Positions 16,600 through 24,441 of a stretch of 37,919 nt of DNA are shown here, one piece after another. The notes under the pieces were generated by a model. That model did not search any database and was not told the DNA's origin. It saw nothing but the letters and a program-made list of their open reading frames with translations. Within the stretch, counting starts at the first letter, position 1. The number at the start of each line of letters is the position of its first letter. The stretch is from NCBI GenBank assembly GCA_032111745.1, contig JAULUH010000050.1, positions 1 through 37,919 of the forward strand, read 5' to 3'. The position numbers and the translations under genes are program-made. The stretch is from JAULUH01 sp032111745. GTDB lineage: Bacteria; Chloroflexota; Anaerolineae; JAAEKA01.

Positions 16600-17607
16600 T
16601 CACTTGCGTCTTCGTCGCCGTCCCAGCACATCAGACAGGATGACGGCGACGATGAGCAGCGTGCCGACGACGGCCAGCTGGGATTCGACCTTGACGTTAG
16701 CCACACCCATGGCCGTGCGCAGCACGCCGACCAGCAACAGGGCCACCACCGTGCCGTAGATAGTGCCACGACCACCGGCAATGCTGGTGCCTCCCAGCAC
16801 CACCGCCGTAATCGCGTCCAGCTCCCAGCCCCGCGCATGGTCATAGCGCGCTACCATGAGGCGGGAGTTCAGAATCATGGCCGCCACCGCGGCCAGAAAT
16901 CCAGCCTGTACGAAGATAATCATCTTCACCCGCTTCACCGGCACACCGGAGAAATAGGCTGCCCGCTCGTTGGTGCCGATGGAATAGATCCAGCGGCCCA
17001 GCACGGTCTTGTGCAGGACCAGCCCCAGGATTACGGCCAGCAAGAGGAAGATGATGAAGGGCATCGGGATCCCGGTTCCCATGAGGGTGTAGCGATCGAT
17101 GCCAAAGAACCACGCAGGCATGTCCTGGATCGAGAAATCCCCCAGCAGGATCTGGGCCACACCGCGATACAGGGCCAGGGTAGCCAGGGTAACGGCCAGG
17201 GAGGGGAGGCCCAGGAAGGCCACCAGGAACCCGTTCAGCCCACCTGCCAGCGCGCCCAACAGCAGGCCAAGGACGATGCACAACTCAAAGGGAACGCCCT
17301 GCTTGGCATGCAGGAAGGCGGTGACGCTGGCCACCATGGCCAGGTTAGAGGCCACGGAGAGGTCCAGGTTACCGCTGATGATTACCAGGGTCAGGCCCAG
17401 GGCCAGGATACCGATCTCAACGTAGAGGATGGCCTGTTTGATCAGGAATTGGGCATCCAGGAAATACGGCGATAGCAGGCTGCCAAGGACGAAAGCCAGG
17501 AAGAGCAGGACGGTCACGACGACCTCCGGCAGGTACGGCTGGAGCCGGGATGTCAGAGGGGTGGCCGCGGCCTGGTCTTTGCCGGCGGGCAATCGGCTGG
17601 TGGTCAT
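16600..17607 (-). CDS. rhaQ: Sugar ABC transporter permease (rhamnose), second copy in the operon
   Basis: Inner-membrane permease of the RbsC/branched-chain type, 335 aa with about eight or more hydrophobic helices. 'ISGNLDLSVASNLAM' and 'VLGGTSIAGGRGTIYGTVV' are the family signatures; the second is the cytoplasmic loop contacting the ATPase. I use ATG 17607; an in-frame GTG at 17619 is possible. The C-terminus ends in a basic RRRRRK. It pairs with the permease at 17665-18681 and the ATPase at 18678-20201. Which copy is rhaP and which rhaQ is my assignment by order only. Confidence 0.85.
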   Translation of the reverse strand: MTTSRLPAGKDQAAATPLTSRLQPYLPEVVVTVLLFLAFVLGSLLSPYFLDAQFLIKQAILYVEIGILALGLTLVIISGNLDLSVASNLAMVASVTAFLHAKQGVPFELCIVLGLLLGALAGGLNGFLVAFLGLPSLAVTLATLALYRGVAQILLGDFSIQDMPAWFFGIDRYTLMGTGIPMPFIIFLLLAVILGLVLHKTVLGRWIYSIGTNERAAYFSGVPVKRVKMIIFVQAGFLAAVAAMILNSRLMVARYDHARGWELDAITAVVLGGTSIAGGRGTIYGTVVALLLVGVLRTAMGVANVKVESQLAVVGTLLIVAVILSDVLGRRRRRK

Positions 17608-17664
17608 GATCGGGTCCACCCTGGGTGCTGGGCGTTCTGAAAGGGCGCAATGGGGTTCATCGGC

Positions 17665-18681
17665 TCAATCACCTGTGCCGCGCTGCAGGCGGCGCTGCAG
17701 CAGGCTATCTGCGATCACGGCGATCAAGATTACCAGACCATAGACGGCCAGCTGCCAGGTGCCCGCCACACCCAACACCGCCAGGGCGACGTTGATGGCA
17801 CCCAGCAGCAGGCAGCCCAGCAGTACGCCGGCCACACTGCCCGAGCCTCCGAACACGTTCACGCCGCCGATCACCACGGCGGCGATGACCGTCAGCTCCA
17901 GCCCCACGCCGGTCTGGCCGGGGTTCAGGAAGCCGAAGCGCGATGCGTAGAGCAGGCCGGCAAAGCCGGCCAGCGCGCCCGTAAACGCATAGGTGAAGAA
18001 CGTGACCCATTTCACCGACACGCCGCGCAGGCGTGCCGCATCGGGGTTGCTACCCAGGGCGTAGATGTGGCGTCCCAGCCGGGTATGGCGCAGCAGCACC
18101 CAGGTCAGGCAGGCGATGACGGCCATGATGATGACCATCCAGGGTATCTCACGGATGCCGAAGGGGCCGACCTGCGACCAGCGGATGAGCTCTCTGGGGA
18201 TGTAGTTGCCGTCAATCTGGCTGCCCCTGGTGATGATGAAGGTCAGGCCGCGGTAGATGTTGAGGGTGCCGAGGGTTACGATGACAGCCGGTACCCTGAC
18301 CCAGGCGATCAAGACGCCATTGATCGCTCCCAAGAGCAGCCCGATCAGCACGCTGAGCACCACGCTGGCCAGCAGTGGTATCTGCGGCGCATCCCGGAAC
18401 AGGAGACCCACGCTAAGCCCGGCCAAGCCGACGATGGATCCCACCGATACGTCGATGCCACGGATAATGATCACCGTCATCTCGCCCATGGCTATGATGG
18501 CCAGCAGCGGGATCCACAAGAGAATGCTGCGCAGGCTGATGGGGTTGAGATAGCGCGGCTCGATGATCGCGGTGCCGACGATGACAATCAGCAGCAGCAG
18601 CAGGGTGCCCAGCTCGCGCGTCTGCAGCAGCTGGCTCAGCCGGCCGTTCTGGGGAGGGACGTCCAGGGTGATGGAAGTCAT
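17665..18681 (-). CDS. rhaP: Sugar ABC transporter permease (rhamnose), first copy in the operon
   Basis: Inner-membrane permease of 338 aa with about eight to ten hydrophobic segments. Family signatures are 'IIRGIDVSVGSIVGLAGL', 'YALGSNPDAARLRGVSV' (the EAA-like coupling loop) and 'VIGGVNVFGGSGSVAG'. It overlaps the ATPase stop by four bases (ATGA), so the two are translationally coupled. It is similar to but clearly diverged from the neighbouring permease, consistent with a heterodimer as in rhizobial RhaP/RhaQ. Confidence 0.87.
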   Translation of the reverse strand: MTSITLDVPPQNGRLSQLLQTRELGTLLLLLIVIVGTAIIEPRYLNPISLRSILLWIPLLAIIAMGEMTVIIIRGIDVSVGSIVGLAGLSVGLLFRDAPQIPLLASVVLSVLIGLLLGAINGVLIAWVRVPAVIVTLGTLNIYRGLTFIITRGSQIDGNYIPRELIRWSQVGPFGIREIPWMVIIMAVIACLTWVLLRHTRLGRHIYALGSNPDAARLRGVSVKWVTFFTYAFTGALAGFAGLLYASRFGFLNPGQTGVGLELTVIAAVVIGGVNVFGGSGSVAGVLLGCLLLGAINVALAVLGVAGTWQLAVYGLVILIAVIADSLLQRRLQRGTGD

Positions 18682-20201
18682 TCGGGCATCACCTCTTCCA
18701 CGGCCTGGCCGGTGGCCGTGGCCATGACTCTCTCGGCTGACATCTGGGATCTATCCAGCTCGGCCACCAGGCGTCCCTCGCGCATGACCAATACCCGATC
18801 ACTCATGGCCAGGATCTCAGGTAGCTCTGACGAGATCATCAGGATGGCGATGCCGTGAGCGGCCAGCTCACCCATCAGGCGATGAACCTCTGCCTTGGCG
18901 CCGACGTCGATGCCCCGGGTAGGCTCGTCGAGGATCATGATGCGCGGCCTGGTGAGGAGCCATTTGGAGAGCACCACCTTCTGCTGGTTGCCACCGGATA
19001 GTTCGGACACCGGCTGCTCCACCTGGCGCAGGACGATACGGAGCTGATCCACGTAGTCCTGGGCCACGGACCGCTCGCGACGCTCCCGCAGCCAACCACC
19101 CACGCCGGCTAACTGGGGTAGAATCGGCAGGGTCATATTTCGGGCCACACTTACCGGCATCAAGAGGCCCTGATGCTGGCGATCCTCCGGCACATAGGCC
19201 AGGCCATAGGCCATCGCCGCGCGCGGGCTGCGGATGTGCACCGGCTTGCCATCGACGAGCACAGTGCCGCTGTCCACCCGGGTGATGCCGAACAGGGCTT
19301 GGGCCACGTGGCTACGGCCGGCGCCCACCAGACCAGCCATGCCCAGGATCTCACCGCTGCGCAGCTGGAAGGAGATGTCCTCGAAACGCCCGGCGCGACT
19401 GAGGCTGCGCGCCTCTAACACCGTGGGCCCAATCTGGTACGTCTCCGGCTTCTCAAACATGGACCGCAAGGGCCGCCCCACCATCAGCCGGATGATCTCC
19501 TCGTGGGTCGTGGTCTTGGGATTACTCTCCCCGACCACCTCGCCATCGCGCATGACGGTCAGCCGGTCGGAGATAGCTGTCACCTCCTCCAGGCGATGGC
19601 TGATGAAGGCGATGGCCACACCCTGGTCCCGCAGCCGGTGGGTGATGTCGAACAGGCGGTCGACCTCGTTGGGGGTCAGCGCGGCGGTGGGCTCGTCCAT
19701 GAGCAGGACGCGGGCGTTCTGGGCCAGGGCTGCGGCCATGTCTACCATCTGCTGGTCGGCCACGGACAGGCCCCGCATCTTGGTCCTGGGGTCCAGGCGC
19801 AGGCCCAGGACGGCGAGTAGCTGCTGCGACTGCCGGATCATGGCCGGCCAGTCCAGCAGGCCTCCGGCGCGCTGTGGCTCCGAGCCCACAAAGATGTTCT
19901 CCGCCACGGTCAGGTCTGGGAAGGCCAGGGGCTCCTGGTGGATGAGCGCAATGCCCCTGGCCGTGGCCTCGTGGGGGTTGGCGATCACGATAGGCTGACC
20001 ACTGAGCTCCACATGCCCCTGTCGCGGCTGATAGATGCCGGCCATGATCTTGACCAGGGTAGATTTCCCGGCACCGTTCTCGCCCACCAGCGCATGCACC
20101 TCTCCGGGGAACAGGTCGAGGCTGACGTCCCTGAGCACGTCCACGGCGTCGAAAGCCATGGTGACGCCTCTGGCGCTGATGGCGGGCTGGGTCTTATCCA
20201 T
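18678..20201 (-). CDS. rhaT: Sugar ABC transporter ATPase with two nucleotide-binding domains (rhamnose)
   Basis: Cytoplasmic ATPase of the RbsA/MglA type, 507 aa, with two fused ABC domains. Domain 1 has Walker A GENGAGKST, a degenerate signature (LSVADQQM) and Walker B LLMDEPTAAL. Domain 2 has a degenerate Walker A (GLVGAGRSHVAQ), a full signature LSGGNQQK and Walker B MILDEPTRGID. This asymmetry is normal in the family. The start is ATG 20201 (MDKTQPA), which overlaps the regulator's stop by eight bases. Open frame upstream of it lies inside the regulator gene. The name rhaT follows rhizobial operons. Confidence 0.9.
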   Translation of the reverse strand: MDKTQPAISARGVTMAFDAVDVLRDVSLDLFPGEVHALVGENGAGKSTLVKIMAGIYQPRQGHVELSGQPIVIANPHEATARGIALIHQEPLAFPDLTVAENIFVGSEPQRAGGLLDWPAMIRQSQQLLAVLGLRLDPRTKMRGLSVADQQMVDMAAALAQNARVLLMDEPTAALTPNEVDRLFDITHRLRDQGVAIAFISHRLEEVTAISDRLTVMRDGEVVGESNPKTTTHEEIIRLMVGRPLRSMFEKPETYQIGPTVLEARSLSRAGRFEDISFQLRSGEILGMAGLVGAGRSHVAQALFGITRVDSGTVLVDGKPVHIRSPRAAMAYGLAYVPEDRQHQGLLMPVSVARNMTLPILPQLAGVGGWLRERRERSVAQDYVDQLRIVLRQVEQPVSELSGGNQQKVVLSKWLLTRPRIMILDEPTRGIDVGAKAEVHRLMGELAAHGIAILMISSELPEILAMSDRVLVMREGRLVAELDRSQMSAERVMATATGQAVEEVMPE

Positions 20202-21900
20202 GGGTGGCCTGGGGATAGAGCTCGTCCACATTTTGGCTGGTGACGAAGGTATGCCGCACGTACACGGCGGGGGGCACCGCTTCCCCGCGCAGGATGCGTT
20301 GCGCCAGGTCCAGCAGGCGTTCACCGTAGGTCTCGGGGTGGTAGCTGGTGGAGCCAATGAAGGCCAGGTTGCCCCGGCGCAGGGCCGCTCGTCCCAGCTG
20401 ATCGGCGTTCTGCCCCACGGCCACCACCTGGCTCAGGCGCCCTGCCCGCTCGAACGCGGCCAGGGCACCCAACGCCGCGTCGTCATTGATGGCCACGATA
20501 GCCACCCGCTCGTCGCTGCCAATGGTCGCCAGCGAGGGCGCGATCACTGCTGGCACATCCTCCAAGATCACCGGGCTGTCGATGGCCACGACGCGGTCGG
20601 GGGCCAGTGCACCTACCACCGACACCAAGCCCTCCACCTGCCCCTGCATCCGCGCGGCGCCCATGGAGCCAACTCGCCTGCTTTCCAACTTGAGCAGGCG
20701 GTCAAGCCGGCCGGCCCAGTGCTGGAGAATCCAGTAGCCCAGCGCTTCCCCGGCCATGCGCCCGGCGCGGTAGTTGTCGGCTCCAAAGAAGGTCGCCCCT
20801 GGCAGGGGGATATCCACGGCGATCACCGGTAGGCCGGCTCGCTGGAACCTGTCCATGATCACGTTGCCGACCTCGGCATCGATCTGATATTCGATGACCA
20901 GGTCGACCCCGTTGGCTACAAACCAATCGGCGTTGTCCAGGGCCGTTTGCGCATGAAGGTCGTTGTCACGGACCAGCAGCTCCACATTGCCCAGCGCCTG
21001 GGCTGCGGCCTCGATGCTTTCCCGCACCTGGCGGGCAAAGGCCATTCGTTCGGTCATGTTGCCGAAGCCGATGCGAAAGCGGGGTACACGGCCGTTAGCC
21101 TGTGGCAGGAACGTCTCAACCGACGATTGGCTGACCATGTTGATCGGGAAGCTGGCTACCCGGCGCAGGGCGGCCAGGTCTGCGGTGGTGATACCCTGGT
21201 CGGTCACCAGGGAGTCCAGCTGGTTCAGCCCGGCCGAGCGAAATGTGCTGACCTGCCCGAACTTGCTGTGGTCGACTAGCGCGACGACCTCCCGGGCCAG
21301 CCGCATCATCTGAGCCTTGAGCTGGGCGACTTCGCCATCCACCTCGGTCATGCCCTGGTCCGTGGCAAAGCCGGTGCAGGAGATAAAACAGCGCGAGGCA
21401 AAGAAACCGTTCAGCAGGTCGGGATTCAGCGGGCCGACCAGGGCCGTACCGTTAGCTGAAACCGTGTTAGCCGCCAAGATCACGCGGTTGCTGGAATTCT
21501 GGGCCAGGACGAGCGCTGCCTCCAGGCCGCTGGTCACTACAGTCAGGTTGCGGCGCTCCCGCAGGAAGAGTGCCAGCTGAAAGACACTGCTGCTGCCGTC
21601 CAGGATGATGGCATCGTTGTCCTTCACCAGGTTGGCTGCCCAACGGGCCATGGCCTCCTTCTCGCGCCGCTGCATGTTGGAACGGGCCACAAAGGCTGCC
21701 CGCGCCGAGCCGTTGGAGGTAGCAATAGGCACTGCGCCCCCGCGCACGCGGTTGAGGAGCCCCTCTCGGGCCAATAAATCCAGGTCATTGCGAATACTGT
21801 TGGGGGAAACGCCAAAGCGCCGGGCCAGGTCTTCGATCTCGACCTCGCCCGTGTCTTCAAGCAGGGCCAGGATGGATTGGCGGCGCTTGTAGGCTTCCAT
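20194..21900 (-). CDS. rhaR: Hybrid regulator: DeoR repressor fused to a periplasmic-binding-protein-like sugar domain
   Basis: Cytoplasmic transcription factor of 568 aa, about twice the usual DeoR length. Residues 1-57 are a DeoR winged helix (EIEDLARRFGVSPNSIRNDL). Residues about 75-235 are the DeoRC sensor domain, with 'DAIILDGSSSV' and 'EVAQLKAQMM...ALVDHSKFG', which binds phosphosugars in this family. Residues about 275-560 resemble sugar-binding proteins: 'FRIGFGNMTERMAFARQV', 'GVDLVIEYQIDAEVG', 'FFGADNYRAGRMAGE', 'AIVAINDDAALGAL', ending 'VTSQNVDELYP', much like the end of the operon's own binding protein. There is no signal peptide. Start ATG 21900. It heads the operon and a phased repeat lies at its promoter, so autoregulation is likely. 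Confidence 0.85.
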   Translation of the reverse strand: MEAYKRRQSILALLEDTGEVEIEDLARRFGVSPNSIRNDLDLLAREGLLNRVRGGAVPIATSNGSARAAFVARSNMQRREKEAMARWAANLVKDNDAIILDGSSSVFQLALFLRERRNLTVVTSGLEAALVLAQNSSNRVILAANTVSANGTALVGPLNPDLLNGFFASRCFISCTGFATDQGMTEVDGEVAQLKAQMMRLAREVVALVDHSKFGQVSTFRSAGLNQLDSLVTDQGITTADLAALRRVASFPINMVSQSSVETFLPQANGRVPRFRIGFGNMTERMAFARQVRESIEAAAQALGNVELLVRDNDLHAQTALDNADWFVANGVDLVIEYQIDAEVGNVIMDRFQRAGLPVIAVDIPLPGATFFGADNYRAGRMAGEALGYWILQHWAGRLDRLLKLESRRVGSMGAARMQGQVEGLVSVVGALAPDRVVAIDSPVILEDVPAVIAPSLATIGSDERVAIVAINDDAALGALAAFERAGRLSQVVAVGQNADQLGRAALRRGNLAFIGSTSYHPETYGERLLDLAQRILRGEAVPPAVYVRHTFVTSQNVDELYPQATHG

Positions 21901-22004
21901 GGAACCTTCAACGATGAAGGCGATTAGCGCCAGCCTGCCGTATACCCGGCTGCCCTGGCGCCAGCGGAACAAGCTTGAAGAAACAAGTGTAGATACTTGG
22001 GGGA

Positions 22005-22031
22005 AATACTGTAGATTACTGGATATTACTG
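22005..22031 (-). promoter_or_regulatory. Three direct repeats with 10-bp period: candidate RhaR operator
   Basis: On the plus strand AATACTG (22005), ATTACTG (22015) and ATTACTG (22025) follow each other every 10 bp; the minus strand reads CAGTAAT, CAGTAAT, CAGTATT. One helical turn of spacing puts all sites on one face of DNA, as expected for a multimeric DeoR-type repressor. The array lies at and just downstream of the -10 box, so binding would block transcription. Confidence 0.65.
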
Positions 22032-22056
22032 TATCACAAATGTAGAACCGTGTCAA
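22028..22056 (-). promoter_or_regulatory. Sigma-70-type promoter of the rhamnose operon
   Basis: On the minus strand TTGACA (22056-22051), a 17-base spacer, then TACAGT (22033-22028). The -35 is a perfect consensus. The -10 overlaps the last CAGTAAT repeat. The start codon is about 128 bp from the -10, leaving a long 5' leader. Confidence 0.65.
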
Positions 22057-22100
22057 GAGGGACAAATAGAGCCTGATCCCAGGATCCCATCGGTAAGCTA

Positions 22101-22497
22101 CTAGGCTACGACAGCCGGCGCTAGCAGGTCGTTATCCAGTGGATAGCGTCCGTAATGATGGATGGCTTGAAGCATGACCTTGTACAAGTCAGGATCGACG
22201 CCGGAGTGGCCAGCTCTTGATCGGCGCCTGCTCGTCCACCGGCATGGCGTAGTTGTCCTGACCGATGCGGCGCATCGCCCCCCACTCATCGACCAGCAGG
22301 CCATCCCCCAGGCTCTTCTTGCGATACTCCGGGGCTACCATGACCCCGTCGATGTCATCCTGCTCGATCTAGTCCGGTTAGCTGCCGCCGTTGGTCATAG
22401 CCTCGATCACGCAGACGTCATGCACCCACTCGAAGTGACGCACCCGGTCCGGCTCCTCATGGCGCAACACGGCCAACACCCGCTCCAGCGAGGACAT
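22101..22497 (-). pseudogene. Broken uroporphyrinogen-decarboxylase-family (methyltransferase) gene
   Basis: From ATG 22497 the frame reads 'MSSLERVLAVLRHEEPDRV', a typical start of URO-D-type corrinoid methyltransferases. Two stops follow in frame, TAA (22380-22378) and TAG (22371-22369). The same frame continues with 'DGVMVAPEYRKKSLGDG' and 'LVDEWGAMRRIGQDN' before another stop. The likely continuation (GVDPDLYKVMLQAIHHYG) is in a different frame. Only about 130 residues remain of a family usually above 330. It is not functional. It lies just after the corrinoid protein remnant. Confidence 0.75.
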
Positions 22498-22577
22498 GGC
22501 GGGCCGGGCTAGCAGCTGGCGTGGGGGCCAGGCTAACGCTGCGCCGGAGCCTCCGATCTTAGCGTAGCTCTTACCCG

Positions 22578-23265
22578 CTACCCGCTGCTCCGGCCGCAGA
22601 AGGTAGGGCGAGAAGTCAGGGTTTTGATTAAATCCAGCGCGATGCGCGTGGCGCTGGTCGCCTCAGGAGCATAGCCGTCTGCCCCTACATGTAGCGCGTA
22701 CTCCTCGGTGACCGGCGCGCCGCCCACCATCACCTTGACTTTGTCGCGCAACCTGGCAGCCTTGAGCGCCTCGTTGTTGGTCTGAAACATCGGCATCGTG
22801 GTGGTCAAGAAGGCGGAGAAGCCGACAATCTGAGGCTGGTGCTCGTGCATGGCAGGGATCATGGTCTCGGGGGCCACGTTCACCCCCAGGTCGACCACCT
22901 GGAAGCCTGCGCCCTCCAGCATTACCCGCACCAGGTCCTTGCCGATGTCGTGGATATCCCCCTTGACGGTCAGGATCAGGTAGGTGCCCACCGGCTTGGC
23001 CCCGGTGGCTGCCAGAAGCGGCCGCAAAAGGTTCAGGCCCGCCTTCATGGCCTTGGCGCCGATCAGCATCTCAGGCACGAAATAGTCCCCGCGCTCTAAA
23101 GAGAGCACCTACCTCCTCCAGGGCCGGGATCAAGGCCTCGTACAGTACCTTATCCGCGGCCAGGCCCTCTTCCAAAGCCTGCCGCGTCAGGTCACTGACC
23201 AGGGACTCGTCGCCGTCGATGACGCCGTTGTAGATCCCATCCAGGATCTCTTCTGCCTGGGACAT
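22578..23265 (-). pseudogene. Frameshifted corrinoid (B12-binding) methyltransferase protein, MtaC/MtbC-like
   Basis: The intact protein would carry a cobalamin methyl carrier. The N-terminal helical domain starts at ATG 23265, with GGAG six bases upstream (MSQAEEILDGIYNGVIDG) and runs to 'ALEEVGALF'. The sequence then shifts by one base and resumes as 'ERGDYFVPEMLIGAKAM'. The Rossmann domain has the B12 motif DIHDIG (His ligand), 'GFSAFLTTTM' and 'VMVGGAPV'. One extra T on the plus strand near 23097 explains the shift; removing it restores one frame of about 228 codons. The C-terminus also looks ragged. It might be a sequencing error, but both neighbours are also decayed. Confidence 0.8.
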
Positions 23266-23282
23266 GGTTAGCTCCGTTGGGG

Positions 23283-23498
23283 TCAAACTGTGGTGAGACG
23301 GATGTTGTGCTGCTGGCAGAGCTCGACGTAAGTGCCGGCAATGCCCGCATCCATGACTAGGTGGTCCATCTCGTCCAAATCGGCAAAAGTCAGTGGCGCG
23401 TTGCGGCTGAACCTAGACGCATCCAGGAGCACGGGCACCTCGTCAACCGCGGCCATCATGGCCCGCTTGAGCTGGACCTCCCGATCGAAGCCGCCATC
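23283..23498 (-). pseudogene. C-terminal remnant of a DeoR-family regulator
   Basis: The frame ending at 23283 encodes 'EVQLKRAMMAAVDEV', 'VLLDASRFS' and 'DHLVMDAGIAGTYVE', matching the end of the DeoRC domain. The same positions in the RhaR regulator read 'EVAQLKAQMM' and 'ALVDHSKFG'. The helix-turn-helix and most of the sensor domain are missing. It lies 18 bp upstream of the corrinoid protein start and was probably that operon's regulator. Confidence 0.65.
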
Positions 23499-23560
23499 CC
23501 GTATCCTACAATCCCACCTGGATGACGGCGCTCTCCTCTCTGGGCCGCACCCGCTGTGGC

Positions 23561-24421
23561 CTAGCGCTTCTGCACCACTCGCTCCAGGATTTCCTGCAGC
23601 GCCTCCCCTTCTTCAGTCAGTCGGCCGTCCCGGGCCAGGCCCAGCGTAGCCAGTCCTGACAGATCGCCGCCGGTCAGCAGGTACTGGCCCAACTGCGACC
23701 GCGCCAGGGCCCGCAGGTCCTCCGTGGCCACGTCTCCCACCTTGTGGTCGTCGACGATACGCCCATCCTCCATAGAGAGGATGCGTCGTGTCGCCTGGGC
23801 CACCCGTCGGTCGTGGGTCACGACGATGATAGTGGTGCCCTCACCGGCATTGAGGTCAGCCAACAGGCCCATGATCTCGTCCCCAGCCTGAGAATCCAGG
23901 CTGCCCGTGGGCTCGTCGGCCAAGATCAGCGCCGGCTCGTTGGCCAACGCGCGGGCCACGGCCACCCGCTGCCGCTGGCCGCCGCTCAACTGGCCGGGCA
24001 GATGGTCCGTGCGATCGTCCAGGCCGACCAGCTGCAACAGGTACTTGGCTCGCTCGTGGTGGACACGTCCGGAGCCCGCCTGCCCGCGCAATGGGACCTC
24101 GACGTTCTCCAGGGCGGTCAGGGTAGGCAACAGGTTGTGCAACTGGAAGATGAAGCCTACCGTGCGCGCCCGGAAGCGATCCAGGTCCTTCACCTTGACT
24201 AGATCCTGTCCGTCCACGAACACCTGGCCGCTGGTGGGCCGATCCAGAGCACCCAGCATGTTGAGCAGGGTCGACTTGCCGCTGCCACTGGGACCCATCA
24301 CGGTGACGAACTCACCGCGCCGGATGATAATGTTAACACCATCTAATGCCCGCACCTCCACGCCGTTACCGTAGACCTTCATCAGGTCACAGGTTTCGAC
24401 CAGAACGTTGTTGTCAGCCAT
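23561..24421 (-). CDS. ABC transporter ATP-binding protein (LolD/MacB type)
   Basis: Cytoplasmic ATPase of an exporter with FtsX-type permease; 286 aa. Walker A is GPSGSGKST, the Q-loop region 'FIFQLHNLLPTLTALENVE' is diagnostic of the LolD/MacB group, the signature is LSGGQRQRV and Walker B is ALILADEPTGSLD; the H-loop is 'VVTHDRRVA'. About 55 residues at the C-terminus exceed the usual length (DLRALARSQLGQYLLTGG onward) and are not recognised. It is the last gene of the TrmB-permease-adaptor-ATPase operon, 20 bp after the adaptor. The substrate is unknown. Confidence 0.9.
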   Translation of the reverse strand: MADNNVLVETCDLMKVYGNGVEVRALDGVNIIIRRGEFVTVMGPSGSGKSTLLNMLGALDRPTSGQVFVDGQDLVKVKDLDRFRARTVGFIFQLHNLLPTLTALENVEVPLRGQAGSGRVHHERAKYLLQLVGLDDRTDHLPGQLSGGQRQRVAVARALANEPALILADEPTGSLDSQAGDEIMGLLADLNAGEGTTIIVVTHDRRVAQATRRILSMEDGRIVDDHKVGDVATEDLRALARSQLGQYLLTGGDLSGLATLGLARDGRLTEEGEALQEILERVVQKR

Positions 24422-24441
24422 GATAGGTCCGCAGCTTCAAC

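Noticed and set aside
17650..18858. Long open frame of about 400 codons on the plus strand over the permease and ATPase genes
   Set aside because: It is antisense to a strong permease gene, is full of His, Gln, Asp and Gly, and matches no family. It is a high-GC shadow frame.
20202..20357. N-terminal extension of the sugar ABC ATPase from an upstream ATG
   Set aside because: It lies wholly inside the regulator gene, has no ABC motif, and the start at 20201 gives the normal family N-terminus.
22578..23108. Corrinoid protein taken as an intact gene starting near 23108
   Set aside because: The real N-terminal domain is present in another frame upstream, with a good ribosome site, so the short version is the downstream half of a frameshifted gene.
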